Shown here in pieces: positions 41,424-51,100 of a DNA stretch of 64,000 nucleotides. The translations under genes and the position numbers were made by a program. Every line of letters begins with the position of its first letter. Position 1 is the first letter of the stretch. The notes beneath the pieces are model-generated. The model saw only the letters and a program-made list of their open reading frames with translations, made no database searches and had not been told where the DNA came from. This stretch comes from GCA-2706205 sp964215955. Its GTDB lineage: Bacteria > Bdellovibrionota > Bacteriovoracia > Bacteriovoracales > Bacteriovoracaceae. The DNA is taken from the NCBI GenBank assembly GCA_964215955.1, contig CAXPDR010000041.1, positions 124,001 to 188,000 on the forward strand. Direction: 5' to 3'.

Positions 41424-43616
41424 TTAAATATCTTCCCACTCTCCGTCTCCAGAAGATGGAACTGCAAGATCAGAGGAAGCAACTTTTTTCTGTGGTATGG
41501 TATTTTTATTTTCAACTATCTGTTTAACTTCTTCTTTTTCTTTAGGTTTAAATTCGACGACATTATCGTTTTTAGCAACCGTTTCTTTTTTACCAAAAGA
41601 GAAGGTTTTCTTTTCCTTAACAGGCGTTTCTTGCTTATTTTTATGAACAAGCTCAGTATCAACATTTTGCTGACCAGTAATAAGATCAGTTAGAAGAATT
41701 GAAATATCTTTTAAACCTTTTGATTGATTATTAAGAGATTGAGTACTCATGCTTGTTTCATGAGCAATCATAGAGTTCTGCTTAGTCACTTTATCCAACT
41801 CACTCATGGCCTTAGTGATCTCTTGAATACCTTGAGACTGTTCTACCGATGCGATCGCAATTTCTTCAATCATGTTGTCTAGATTATTGGCGTACTCTAA
41901 GATTTCCCCTAGTGCACCATCACATTGCCTAGCGACCTGTTTACCAGCCTCAACCTTACTCGTTCCTTTTTGAATGAGATCTTTAACCTTACTTTCTGTA
42001 TTTCTGGCAATAGACTCGACTCTATTTACACTTTGAACCAACATTTCTTCAATTTGTTTTGCTGCATCACCAGAATGCTGTGCTAGGTTTCCAACCTCTT
42101 CAGCAACAACTGAAAATCCTTTACCATGCTCTCCTGCTCTTGCAGCCTCAACAGAAGCATTAAATGATAGAAGCTTCGTTTGAAAAACAATATCATTAAT
42201 AACTTTTGTTTTATCTTCTATTTCTCTAATGACAGAAATGATCTCTTGGATTTCTTTTGCATTCTGATTCATCTGCCCAATGATTTCACTATTGGCATCA
42301 CTGATATCATCAATTGAGCCAACCATTTTATCGATTGCACTTTTTCCATCTTGAGCGGCCGTTCGACTTTTTTCAGAAAGATCTTTAGAGCTTTGAGAAG
42401 CATCAGTATTCTTATTAACCATTGCAGAGATCTCATTTAATGAAGCTACAGTTTGTTGTAAGCTCGAAGCTTGATCACTCGTGGCGCTAGAAAGATTAGC
42501 TGAATGTCCTGATAATGACTCTGCAGCCTCTGAGATATTAATTGAACCATCAGCAATATCACTCGCAATGCTTAATAAGTTATTAGAAAGTTTATTACTA
42601 ACTAGAAATGCGATAAAGCTTCCAATCGCTAATATGATAAAGAAACTTGTTGAGAAAATATTAGAAGCTGTTGATATAGCAGAGAATGCATTCTTAGAAT
42701 CCATTTCAATAAATACCTGCCATCCGATTCCATTTATAAATTTCTCGTTATCAAACTGTGAATACGCGTGAAGCGGATATTCATCAAAAACAAGCATTGC
42801 CTCAAAGAAACTAGGCTCTTTAAGGTTTTTTACTGAAGTTATCGTTTCCTCATTATCCTTAATGATATTTTTCGTTAAAAAGTCTTGATTTCTAAGTTCA
42901 CCTTTTGCTAATTCAGAAATAACAAGACCATCTTTATTTGCAACAAAAATTCTTGCTCCCGATTTACCTTCTTTTTCAAGAGCTAAATTTGACGAAACTA
43001 GCTCATTTGCAACCCAATCACTTTTTACGAAAGTTGCAACATACCCAAGAAGATCCCCAAATTCATCATTAACCGTCGTCGCAAAATAAGTTCCAATTCT
43101 ATCCTTACCATGCAAAGCTGTCGCAATTCCATCTTTTTGGAATTTTCCAAAGTAAGAACCATAGATTTTCTTATCATAATCTTCAACGAGGTTACCTTCT
43201 TTAAGGTTTTTAAACCATTCTTGATCGGAGAAGTTTGTATCTTTTATATTGTCCATTGATAACTTCTTTCCACCACTATCAAGGTTGTTAGAAGCAATAA
43301 ACTTACCATTTTTATCCACAAGTAAAACCATATCGTATAACGGATATAAGCTTACTAGCTCATTAAAATAAAAGTTAGCATCATCAAAGTTTAATGTTTG
43401 AAGAGTTTTGTTAAGAGCAATATTTTGTACGTTATGATAATAAAGATAAAATACATTAGAAATACCTCTTTGCAGTTTTTCAGATGACTGTGCAAATCCT
43501 TTCCTAATCTCAAACTTTTGTTTATTCTGTGCGGCCCTAAATTGTAGAAACATCATCGTTCCAACAATAAAAAGAATGACTGAATTTAATGCAATTAGTT
43601 TGGTTTTTAACTTCAT
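41424..43616 (-). CDS. Methyl-accepting chemotaxis protein with Cache sensor
   Basis: 730 aa from ATG 43616 (GGAG 8 nt upstream; the TTG four codons earlier is not used). TM1 about 5-22, a Cache-like periplasmic domain (VDKNGKFIASNNLDSGGK, ARIFVANKDGLV), TM2 about 320-343, then the MCP core with the hairpin VFQTKLLSFNASVEAARAGEHGKGFSVVAEEV. No clear HAMP, though a short helix links TM2 and the coiled coil. The tail ends GEWEDI, like the WxxF-type CheR-docking pentapeptide. Signals to CheA/CheW. Confidence 0.9.
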   Translation of the reverse strand: MKLKTKLIALNSVILFIVGTMMFLQFRAAQNKQKFEIRKGFAQSSEKLQRGISNVFYLYYHNVQNIALNKTLQTLNFDDANFYFNELVSLYPLYDMVLLVDKNGKFIASNNLDSGGKKLSMDNIKDTNFSDQEWFKNLKEGNLVEDYDKKIYGSYFGKFQKDGIATALHGKDRIGTYFATTVNDEFGDLLGYVATFVKSDWVANELVSSNLALEKEGKSGARIFVANKDGLVISELAKGELRNQDFLTKNIIKDNEETITSVKNLKEPSFFEAMLVFDEYPLHAYSQFDNEKFINGIGWQVFIEMDSKNAFSAISTASNIFSTSFFIILAIGSFIAFLVSNKLSNNLLSIASDIADGSINISEAAESLSGHSANLSSATSDQASSLQQTVASLNEISAMVNKNTDASQSSKDLSEKSRTAAQDGKSAIDKMVGSIDDISDANSEIIGQMNQNAKEIQEIISVIREIEDKTKVINDIVFQTKLLSFNASVEAARAGEHGKGFSVVAEEVGNLAQHSGDAAKQIEEMLVQSVNRVESIARNTESKVKDLIQKGTSKVEAGKQVARQCDGALGEILEYANNLDNMIEEIAIASVEQSQGIQEITKAMSELDKVTKQNSMIAHETSMSTQSLNNQSKGLKDISILLTDLITGQQNVDTELVHKNKQETPVKEKKTFSFGKKETVAKNDNVVEFKPKEKEEVKQIVENKNTIPQKKVASSDLAVPSSGDGEWEDI

Positions 43617-43715
43617 TTCTTGCTCCAAATTTTTATCTTATCTGGTGACTTATCGGAGCAATCGTTTAAAATCTTAAAGAAATTTTAAAATTCAGTTTCT
43701 CGGTAGCCATTTAAA

Positions 43716-43744
43716 TAAAAAGCCCCAGAACAATCTGGGGCTTC
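43716..43744 (-). terminator. Rho-independent terminator after the DUF3373 gene
   Basis: Minus strand: AAGCCCCAGA / TCTGGGGCTT stem with loop TTGT, and TTTTTA tail; 42 nt after the stop. Confidence 0.88.
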
Positions 43745-43785
43745 TTAGTCTAACTGACTGGATTTATTATCTTTAGGATGTGGTC

Positions 43786-45102
43786 CTAGAAATTTGCAAC
43801 GAAACTTGTGTAAACAGCTTGGTCTTCTTGATCAGCATCATCTCTTTCACCAAAAATACCACCAACAGGAGCATCATAATCTCTTTGAACTTGGTAAACC
43901 CCAACATTCATATTTAAACCACCATTAAACGCTTTATTATAGAATAAATGGTACCCAGAACCAGCTACACCGTAAAAGCTAATTGGAGTTTTAGAAACTA
44001 AATCTGAAGCAAACGCATCTTGACTAGCTTGTGTATATTGAATCCCAACTTTATTAGATTGATTAATTCCATATCTTAAAGTTAGAACGCTAATCTGTGC
44101 AGTTTTTTCTTCACCATCATCACTCAAGAAGTAATAATCCGTTGTTCCACCAGCTCCATCTGCAGTAGTCCACGCTTCATTAGTTTTATGAGTCATAGAC
44201 ATTAATTGAAGGCCTAAGTCAAAGTTAGAACCAGAAATTCCATTTAACTCAAGTGCTAGAACAGTTCTCGCAATATCAAAGTTAAAATCAGTTTGGCCTG
44301 TGGAAGTTCCACTTCCATTAGTATCATTTATATCAAGTGTAATTTTATTAACTTTGATATAATGTAATACAAGATTCATTCTTCTAGCCCAGCTTAGGTT
44401 TTGTTTTTCATAATCAAACATCACTGACCATGTATCAGTTGGAGTATCAACAGTATCACCTGAAGAAGTCGTATTCTCATTACCAGATGTATCTGTTCCC
44501 ATTACAAATTGAAATGGAGTATAGATGAATTTTGCAGAAAGTTCAGGTGTTACCTGGTAACTTAATGCCATACCATCAAAAACAGCGTTGTATGAAAGGA
44601 ATGGATAAGCTCCACCAGAACTTTCATTTCTTGTTAAATGATAAGGTGTTCCGTTTGCAGTCGGAAGACGTCCAAAAGTAAAACTTAATTTATCTGTTGC
44701 CGCGTAGTTAACAAACGCTCTTTCTAAATAAACCTCAGAATTTTTTAAACTTTGCCCCTCTTCTAATTGTCCATCGATATCACCAAAAGATCCATCAGTA
44801 TATGCAGACATTCTATTTGAAAGCTTAGCAGCAGATAGCCTTCCAAAGAAAGTCAATTGCTTTGTAGCATTTGCAGCCATATCTAACTTCAACCAGTTTT
44901 TCCAAGATTGACCCGATGTCTCTTCATCAGCATCATTATCTTTTGAAGTTATTGATGAATACTCCATTTCTAATGAACCTGAGAATCTAAAAATATCTTC
45001 ATAACTAGCAAACTCTAGTGCCTCAACTCTTTCCTCTAAGGTTTGAGCTGTTGCACTTAATGCAAACATTGAACTCATCCCTAAAACAAATAATTTTTTC
45101 AT
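43786..45102 (-). CDS. DUF3373-type outer-membrane porin-like protein
   Basis: 438 aa, signal peptide (ALSATAQ, about residue 20). A short coiled-coil (TLEERVEALEFASYEDI) leads into alternating strands (FRFSGSLEMEYSS, KLSFTFGRLPTANGTPYHL) and a C-terminal aromatic strand (VYTSFVANF), the outer-membrane barrel sign. FGRLP.ANG.P resembles the DUF3373 family of Epsilon- and delta-proteobacteria. Likely an abundant pore; substrate unknown. AAAGGAAA ribosome site; terminator downstream. Confidence 0.8.
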   Translation of the reverse strand: MKKLFVLGMSSMFALSATAQTLEERVEALEFASYEDIFRFSGSLEMEYSSITSKDNDADEETSGQSWKNWLKLDMAANATKQLTFFGRLSAAKLSNRMSAYTDGSFGDIDGQLEEGQSLKNSEVYLERAFVNYAATDKLSFTFGRLPTANGTPYHLTRNESSGGAYPFLSYNAVFDGMALSYQVTPELSAKFIYTPFQFVMGTDTSGNENTTSSGDTVDTPTDTWSVMFDYEKQNLSWARRMNLVLHYIKVNKITLDINDTNGSGTSTGQTDFNFDIARTVLALELNGISGSNFDLGLQLMSMTHKTNEAWTTADGAGGTTDYYFLSDDGEEKTAQISVLTLRYGINQSNKVGIQYTQASQDAFASDLVSKTPISFYGVAGSGYHLFYNKAFNGGLNMNVGVYQVQRDYDAPVGGIFGERDDADQEDQAVYTSFVANF

Positions 45103-45130
45103 TTTATTTTCCTTTTTAATTTTTAATTAA

Positions 45131-45370
45131 TTAACCACCAATTTTCGACCCAGCACTTGAACATGTAATTGTACAACCATCGATAGTTATCGAATCTGCC
45201 GTACAAGTTTTCCACTTCATAACATTTCCTTGTCGTCCACCTGTTGGCTTTACAGCATCACACGACCCAGCACCACTACTTACTGCCTTCATAAAATCTT
45301 CCTTTGGTCCTGCAAATACAGAAGCTGCACCCACAACTAAAGCCAAAGAAATAAACATACGTAACTTCAT
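45131..45370 (-). CDS. Small secreted cysteine-containing protein
   Basis: 79 aa from ATG 45370 (AGGAGA site at 45376-45381). Signal peptide 1-20 (SVFA). Mature 58 residues hold four cysteines (GSCDAV, KTCTAD, GCTITCSS), probably two disulfides, and Gly/Ser/Thr-rich ends. It lies 28 nt before the porin gene on the same strand, so the two are probably co-transcribed. Unknown function. Confidence 0.75.
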   Translation of the reverse strand: MKLRMFISLALVVGAASVFAGPKEDFMKAVSSGAGSCDAVKPTGGRQGNVMKWKTCTADSITIDGCTITCSSAGSKIGG

Positions 45371-45449
45371 GTTTTCTCCTTCCATATTATTAAAAAAAAC
45401 TTAATTAAGACGATTATTGATTAAATTCTTAAAAAATCAACAGACTAAA

Positions 45450-45923
45450 TCACTTCTTAAGGTATTTATTAGGTGTACTTTGTTTCTGACGTTTCCACTC
45501 AGATGTTCGACCAAAAAGAGAGATACCGATAAATCCTCTTAGGTGTAATTCATTCTTATTTTTTAAGCTCATTTTAGCTGAATAAGTTTTACCTTTGTTT
45601 GGGTCATAGATTTCTCCATCTACCCATTTTTCTCCATCAAAGCTAAAACCCTTAAGATTCACTAATCCTTGGAGTGATCTTTTTTGAAGCTTCTCATCAG
45701 GATTTTTATCATCAAGAATTTCTGTCTTTTTTCCTGTGTGAATATCTATTAACCAAACAAGCTTACCTTCATACTTATCTCCATTTTTATAAATTTCGAT
45801 AACGGCCCTCTCTTCCTTAGTTAGCCAAAAGCCAAGAATGTCATCGGCTTTAAACTTTTCAGCAAAAGCAGCTGTACTAAAATTTAGCAGCAATAAGACT
45901 GCAAAGATTTTTTTCATGTGCAT
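45450..45923 (-). CDS. DUF2147 family secreted protein
   Basis: 157 aa, signal peptide (AFAE, residues 1-21). DUF2147 signatures: ILGFWLTKEERAVIEIYKNGDKYEGKLVWL, LQGLVNLKGFSFDGEKWVDGEIYDPNKGKTYSAKM and LHLRGFIGISLFGRTSEWKR. The family is periplasmic, of unknown function, lipocalin-like. GAGG site inside the end of the ATP-grasp gene; 47-nt overlap with it. Confidence 0.88.
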   Translation of the reverse strand: MHMKKIFAVLLLLNFSTAAFAEKFKADDILGFWLTKEERAVIEIYKNGDKYEGKLVWLIDIHTGKKTEILDDKNPDEKLQKRSLQGLVNLKGFSFDGEKWVDGEIYDPNKGKTYSAKMSLKNKNELHLRGFIGISLFGRTSEWKRQKQSTPNKYLKK

Positions 45924-46833
45924 AAGAAACCTCTACTAATAGTCCAGGACAAGTAATATTAACTTCATTAAGGCCTTCTCCAAGCACATCAAAGGCTAGA
46001 AAACGAACCCCGTCTTGATAAAGCTCCTGGGCGACATTATCACAGATACCTTTTAGTTTAGTGGGTAATGGTGTTTTTTCAAATTGCGCACCTTGGGCAA
46101 TATTTGCTAAGAACTCCCCTTTGTTTGGTTTCTTGATAATTGTGCCAATTTCCTCACCATCAAAATAGATAGAGCGATATTCACCTGCGTAAACGTCTTT
46201 AATAAATGGCTGACAAACAATAGCACCATGAAATTCTTTTACTTTGGTTTGAAATTTTATAAAAAGTTCCTTATCTGACAAACTAACTTTCTCAACACCA
46301 ATGCCAGAGTAAAGATCTAGGGGTTTCAAAATAATCTCATCAAAGTTTTCATTCTTAAGAGTTTCAATAAATTTACTAAATCCTTCTTCACTGCTTCCAA
46401 TAAAAGAAAGATGGCTATGATCTAGATTTCTATAGGCCACAAGCTTTTCATTATACTTCATGATCTTTAATGGACTATTAAGTACCTCACACCTAGTTTT
46501 ATTCTGCAAGAGATCTAACATCCAAAGGTATCGTTGATATCTAGTATCATAAGGAGGATCAATTCTCATATGTATAATATCATTTTCTGATACTTCTCTA
46601 CTAATCATTTCTGATTTGCTGAGTGAGTTCAAATAGCAACCATCATCCTTAAAATCCCCATAAAACCTATAAAGGTTTAAAATTGAATCATTTTCATTAG
46701 TAACATAAAAATCTTTTTCGAATAGAAGATAGCATTCCAAACCAAGATTTTGGAAACTCAAAGCCATCATAAGAGTTGAGTCTTTTTTTATATTTAACTT
46801 TTCCAAGGGATCAATAAAGAATATATGTGCCAT
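45877..46833 (-). CDS. Glutathione synthetase-like ATP-grasp ligase
   Basis: 318 aa. GshB features: FIDPLEKLNIKKDST, HMRIDPPYDTRY (like RKDPPFDMEY), VLNSPLKIMKYNEKL, ILKPLDLYSGIGVEK, GEYRSIYFDGEEIGTIIKKP and NEVNITCPG (VNVTSPTG of GshB). These match the prokaryotic glutathione synthetase, which joins gamma-glutamylcysteine to glycine. No gshA is nearby and CPGLLV replaces the family's SPTG, so it might act on another peptide. It abuts the aminopeptidase gene and overlaps DUF2147. Confidence 0.82.
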   Translation of the reverse strand: MAHIFFIDPLEKLNIKKDSTLMMALSFQNLGLECYLLFEKDFYVTNENDSILNLYRFYGDFKDDGCYLNSLSKSEMISREVSENDIIHMRIDPPYDTRYQRYLWMLDLLQNKTRCEVLNSPLKIMKYNEKLVAYRNLDHSHLSFIGSSEEGFSKFIETLKNENFDEIILKPLDLYSGIGVEKVSLSDKELFIKFQTKVKEFHGAIVCQPFIKDVYAGEYRSIYFDGEEIGTIIKKPNKGEFLANIAQGAQFEKTPLPTKLKGICDNVAQELYQDGVRFLAFDVLGEGLNEVNITCPGLLVEVSYAHEKNLCSLIAAKF

Positions 46834-47865
46834 TTAAATTTTCCTTTCTATAAATTCTAGAAATGATTCTTTAGAATCATCAAATTGACTTTCTAGATGA
46901 ATTAATTTTAAAACAAAGTCCTTCAATTTTAAATCAGACTTTTTATAAATCTCAGCAAGCCTATCTCTTTTAGCCTCATAAGTTCCCAAGGCTGCAAAGC
47001 GTGCATTATTCCAATTTTTTTCAATTGGCCAACATTTTACGAGTTCAAGCTCTTTACAGGTTTTTGTTATATTTTTTCTAAATGGCCCATTAAGAAATGT
47101 ACTTTGAATCTCCAGATAATTTGAGTTTGCTTTATCATACAGTTTCTGTAAATTCTTAGACTCTTTAACTATAGCTTGATTAAGCTTCAGATTCTTTTGT
47201 TTTCGAATTTTTAACTGATTTTGTTTTTCTTTTGAATCATTAAAATATTCAAGGGCCATTTGCTCTGAAACAAATTGAGCTAAATTCTCATTAAATTGAA
47301 CGTTATCGCCTACAAAAATGATGGTATGAACAAGCTCGTGAAATATAAGCTCAGTTAAGCTTCTTTCATCATAGAAAAAGAAAGAAGATAATATATTGTC
47401 ATGAAATGGTAATAAGGGATGGTTCAATGTGGAGTAAGCGAATACCGGTCTAAGATAAGTTTGAAAACCTTCTTCTTTCTTCTCATTAACAAATTCTTTT
47501 GCCGATTCGAGATTAAAAAAGCCGAGATAAGGAAAACTTCCAACAATCGGAAATGAAGTCGAGATGGGTTTAATCTTATCTACTCTAGAATGAATAACTA
47601 AATAGGTTACAGCCGGCTGATCTAAGACTTTAACCTCATTATAAATTGGAGTAGGTTTTAAATCATAGTATTGATAAAAATACGATTTAGCTTTTTCTAC
47701 AATTCGAACTTTTTCTTTATGCTCCTCTTTCTGATTTGGATCATTTAAAAAATCTTCATTATCAATATCGTTTATTTCTAGAGAAATTTGACCAATCCCC
47801 TGTTCAGCAATATATGAAATTTTTGCACAACTTAGAAAGAAGAATAAAAAAATTATGATTTTCAT
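46834..47865 (-). CDS. Predicted aminopeptidase lipoprotein (COG4324-like)
   Basis: 343 aa, lipobox FLSC (Cys13). Metallopeptidase motif FHELVHTIIF (His176, Glu177, His180) and downstream FNENLAQFVSEQ (probable third ligand Glu). The preceding YLVIHSR, FPIVGSFPYLGFF and AYSTLNHPLLP match the predicted aminopeptidase family. Likely periplasmic, outer-membrane anchored, zinc dependent. Gene directly upstream of the GshB-like gene with no gap, so glutathione or peptide turnover is a possible link. Confidence 0.82.
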   Translation of the reverse strand: MKIIIFLFFFLSCAKISYIAEQGIGQISLEINDIDNEDFLNDPNQKEEHKEKVRIVEKAKSYFYQYYDLKPTPIYNEVKVLDQPAVTYLVIHSRVDKIKPISTSFPIVGSFPYLGFFNLESAKEFVNEKKEEGFQTYLRPVFAYSTLNHPLLPFHDNILSSFFFYDERSLTELIFHELVHTIIFVGDNVQFNENLAQFVSEQMALEYFNDSKEKQNQLKIRKQKNLKLNQAIVKESKNLQKLYDKANSNYLEIQSTFLNGPFRKNITKTCKELELVKCWPIEKNWNNARFAALGTYEAKRDRLAEIYKKSDLKLKDFVLKLIHLESQFDDSKESFLEFIERKI

Positions 47866-47955
47866 TATGACATAATAAACTTTCGAAACAATAAATCATA
47901 GGATAAATACAAGAATATTTGATGCAAAGCTAAACCAAAAAGTTGCTGGAACCTT

Positions 47956-48591
47956 TTAAAACACCCATGAAAGACCAGCCGAATAGGTTATATTATTATC
48001 AGCTTCCTCAGTCTCAAAGTCAGGCATAATAGTTTTTGCAGCAATAGTTAAACCCATGAGCTGCGTAATTCTAAAGCGAAGAGAAAAAGCAGCATAACTA
48101 GAACTTGATTCAACTTTGTCTTGTTCTTCCTCATAATCAAATTCAGTACCATCAAAGTCGAGCTTATACTTTGTATTTCCAGAAGTAACATACTTTGCAT
48201 ATCCAATAGAAATACTTGGAATAACCCGAGCTTTTCTACTGGCAAAAGCTTGCCTAATCCCGACCCCACTTACTTGAGTAATGACCGTGTTATCTTGCTC
48301 TTTGATTGTAAAAGGATCACCATCTCCATCTGTTGTTGACACTTCCCTATCATCTAAAAGTCTTTGAGTTGACTTTGAGTAGTTTAATTCTAAGGCCGTA
48401 TACTCCCACATATACCAGGCTAGATTAAGAGTATAGCCTTCTGTTGTTGCCTTAGCTGAGCCTGGATCTGGATTAGCATCGGTTTCAATTCCATCCACCT
48501 TTCTTATAGAATAGCTATAACTTAAATTCAGATCTACATAACTAAATGCATTTGAAGAAAATATAAAAATAAAAAAAAGAAAATACTTCAT
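47956..48591 (-). CDS. Outer-membrane beta-barrel protein
   Basis: 211 aa from ATG 48591 (AAGGTG at 48600-48605; an earlier ATG at 48645 lies inside the DUF454 gene). Signal peptide SNAFS. Alternating strands (LNLSYSYSIRKVDG, LNLAWYMWEYTALELNYSKS, LTIAAKTIMPDFE) and an aromatic end ITYSAGLSWVF, typical of an OmpW/OMP-b-barrel type. Located after DUF454 and miaB in one run on this strand. Confidence 0.78.
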   Translation of the reverse strand: MKYFLFFIFIFSSNAFSYVDLNLSYSYSIRKVDGIETDANPDPGSAKATTEGYTLNLAWYMWEYTALELNYSKSTQRLLDDREVSTTDGDGDPFTIKEQDNTVITQVSGVGIRQAFASRKARVIPSISIGYAKYVTSGNTKYKLDFDGTEFDYEEEQDKVESSSSYAAFSLRFRITQLMGLTIAAKTIMPDFETEEADNNITYSAGLSWVF

Positions 48592-48605
48592 ATACTCAAC
48601 ACCTT

Positions 48606-48983
48606 TTAGGGTCGAGACTTCCTTGTTAAAATGAAGGTAATACAACTCAACCCAATAACGACTAACATAATTTTTAAATTTGCATGGATTTTAGTTAATC
48701 CAATACTCATTCCAAAAATTAAAATAATCACAAAAACAGACATGACTTTAGCTTTTGGCCGTATCACTTTATTCTGCTCCCAGTCTATTATAGCACTTCC
48801 AAAGTATGGTAAGGAAGTGAGCCAAGAATGCACTTTTGGAGAGCTTTTAGAGAATAAATAAGCTGCTAAAATTAAAAATGGAGTTGTTGGAACTATAGGT
48901 AATAACGCACCAATGAGACCAAGTAAGACGCAAAGCCACCCAAGAACAAATAATAATGTTTTATAGGCAAATTTTACCGCCAT
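48606..48983 (-). CDS. DUF454 (YbaN) family inner-membrane protein
   Basis: 125 aa with about four hydrophobic helices. DUF454 signatures: LGLIGALLPIVPTTPFLILAAYLFSKSSPKVHSWL, then WEQNKVIRPKAKVMSV. The family is inner-membrane with unknown function. It starts 11 nt after the miaB stop. AAGGTTTCC-like ribosome site. Confidence 0.88.
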   Translation of the reverse strand: MAVKFAYKTLLFVLGWLCVLLGLIGALLPIVPTTPFLILAAYLFSKSSPKVHSWLTSLPYFGSAIIDWEQNKVIRPKAKVMSVFVIILIFGMSIGLTKIHANLKIMLVVIGLSCITFILTRKSRP

Positions 48984-48994
48984 GAAGGAAACCT

Positions 48995-50422
48995 TTATTG
49001 GATAGGAGTAATTCTTTTACCATAATCTCTGATAATTTCACCTTGGCAAGAGAGAGCTGTCGCTGAAGTAATTTTTAAGTCTACCCAATGCCATTGATAG
49101 TCCTTTTCCTCGCTTTCAGGTTTAAAGTGGACAATTCTAAAACAACTTGTTCTTCCTTTCCATTTTACCTCACCTTTCATTGCTCCTTTCCCCTCAACAA
49201 GTACTCGATAGGTCTTTCCGACCATTTGAGCTCTCACACTTTCTTGAATTTTTAGTTGGTGAGCCTGAATTTCTCTTAATCTTCGTCCTCTAATATCCTT
49301 AGTTAGGATATCTTTCATACGAGAGGCTTTAGTTCCTTTTCTTGAGGAATAATTATAGGAATAGATAAAATCAAATTGAGCCTTATCTAGTAATTCCAAA
49401 GTTTTTTTATGCTCTTCTTCAGTTTCATTAGGAAAACCTGCAATGATATCGGTAGAAAGAACAATTTCAGGATTTGCTTTTCTTAGGGCCTCAAGTCTTT
49501 CGAGATAATGCTCTATTGAATACTGTCTGAGCATTCTCTGAAGAACAGTATTTGAACCGGATTGCACTGGAAGATGCAAATGATTTCCAAGTTTTTTAGC
49601 TTTACCGTGAGCTTCAATTAACTCATCAGAAATATCATAAGGATGACTCGTGGTATATCTAATCATTTCAAGGCCATCTATTTTTTCTAACTCTAAAATC
49701 AATTGCGCAAGTGACTCACCGTTCTTCTTCCCAAAAGAATTTACATTTTGCCCCAAAAGAGTAACTTCTTGAATCCCTTGATATTTAACAAGTCTTGCTA
49801 CATCATTTACAATTTCAGCAACACTTCTTGATTTTTCTCTTCCTCTAGTAAAAGGTACGATACAATAAGAACAAAATTTGTCACACCCCTTAATGATATT
49901 AACAAAAGCTTGTGGAGAACCATGAGTTATTTTTGTGTCAATTGAATAATTATCTGATCTATCCCAACTTGTAACTGCAAACTTTTTATCACCTGCATAG
50001 GCCCTATAAACCATCTCTCCAATATTATCGATAACATCCGTACCAAAAGCGAAGTCCAATTGTGGATATTTCTTTAATAGCTCTTTAGATTCAGTTTGGG
50101 CAATACAACCCCCAGCTGCTATTTTAATTTCTTTATTTGTTTTTTTATTATGTTTTGTTCCACCAAGGTGGGAATAAAACTTTTGATTAGCCAAGTCTCT
50201 AATAGCACAAGTATTAAAAAGCAAGAGGTCTGCCTCATCTTGTTCATTAGTTAAGGTAAAGTTTAAACGATCCAAGTGAGATAATATTCTTTCAGTGTCA
50301 TGATAATTCATCTGACAACCATAAGTCTTTACCCATACTTTTCTTTTGGGAAATTCTAATTCACCGACAATCTTAGACCCATTGTCTAAGGTCTTAATCT
50401 CTTCATAGTTAATTTGGTCCAC
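48995..50422 (-). CDS. miaB: tRNA-2-methylthio-N6-dimethylallyladenosine synthase MiaB
   Basis: 475 aa. N-terminal cluster cysteines C36 (KTYGCQMN), C72 and C106; radical SAM cluster C180, C184, C187 (GCDKFCSYCIVPFTRG); HLPVQSGS and IAGFPNET motifs; C-terminal TRAM-like part. It methylthiolates A37 of tRNAs reading UNN codons. Start is GTG 50422 after AGGGTGAG. Leads DUF454 and the OMP gene. Confidence 0.96.
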   Translation of the reverse strand: MDQINYEEIKTLDNGSKIVGELEFPKRKVWVKTYGCQMNYHDTERILSHLDRLNFTLTNEQDEADLLLFNTCAIRDLANQKFYSHLGGTKHNKKTNKEIKIAAGGCIAQTESKELLKKYPQLDFAFGTDVIDNIGEMVYRAYAGDKKFAVTSWDRSDNYSIDTKITHGSPQAFVNIIKGCDKFCSYCIVPFTRGREKSRSVAEIVNDVARLVKYQGIQEVTLLGQNVNSFGKKNGESLAQLILELEKIDGLEMIRYTTSHPYDISDELIEAHGKAKKLGNHLHLPVQSGSNTVLQRMLRQYSIEHYLERLEALRKANPEIVLSTDIIAGFPNETEEEHKKTLELLDKAQFDFIYSYNYSSRKGTKASRMKDILTKDIRGRRLREIQAHQLKIQESVRAQMVGKTYRVLVEGKGAMKGEVKWKGRTSCFRIVHFKPESEEKDYQWHWVDLKITSATALSCQGEIIRDYGKRITPIQ

Positions 50423-50572
50423 AAGCTCACCCTGTTAAATGGTTCTTGAATAATAAAAGTGAGCGAAACTTAACAGAGTGTGTCTAAAGTGTAAATAAAT
50501 TTCCGGTGTTATCTGACTAATTTCATTAAAACACAGAATATACCGAAACTCATAACAAGAGAGGTTAAGTTC

Positions 50573-51100
50573 ATGAAAATACTATTATATTTACTAATTG
50601 GTCTTACGGCGCTTCCCATTCAGGCCAACAGTTTAAAAAAAGAAAAAGTAATCATTGGTAGTAAAACTTATTTAGTAACATCCTGTGATTCAATATTAAG
50701 GGCTGAAAGCTCTCTCTATTATAAAAAGTATAAGACAACAATATTTGGAAATAAATTAAATGGATTTGATATCTCTTCCAAGTATATTAATGAATATAAA
50801 TTTAATAGAAACTCTCCAGGAGAAAAATCTCAATCAAATTTAAATAAAATTTCAGATATCAATGAAGATGATTACAGACAAAGTCAGGAACTTGAAAACT
50901 CTTTTGGATTCAACGCCCTTAGAGGATGGTTCCAAGAAAAGCTTGGACTATTTATTGAAGACTCTGAACCAGAAAATAAATCTATTGAATTAGCATGTAT
51001 CAAAACAACTGTTGGCGAGTTTGTCATGATGTCACCAAAAGAAATCGAACAAAAGAAAACACATTCTAAGCCAACAAGCTCAGGGGCCGTTGCACAATGA
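50573..51100 (+). CDS. Secreted protein of unknown function
   Basis: 175 aa, signal peptide (PIQA, residues 1-18), two cysteines (TSCDSI, ELACIK). The middle is charged and probably disordered (SPGEKSQSNLNK). It ends ATGA-overlapping the DUF1402-like gene, so the two are translated together and probably work together. GAGAGG ribosome site. Confidence 0.7.
   Translation: MKILLYLLIGLTALPIQANSLKKEKVIIGSKTYLVTSCDSILRAESSLYYKKYKTTIFGNKLNGFDISSKYINEYKFNRNSPGEKSQSNLNKISDINEDDYRQSQELENSFGFNALRGWFQEKLGLFIEDSEPENKSIELACIKTTVGEFVMMSPKEIEQKKTHSKPTSSGAVAQ

Noticed and set aside
45923..45970. DUF2147 as part of the ATP-grasp protein
   Set aside because: Different frame, own GAGG ribosome site and signal peptide; the 47-nt overlap is a gene overlap, not a fusion.
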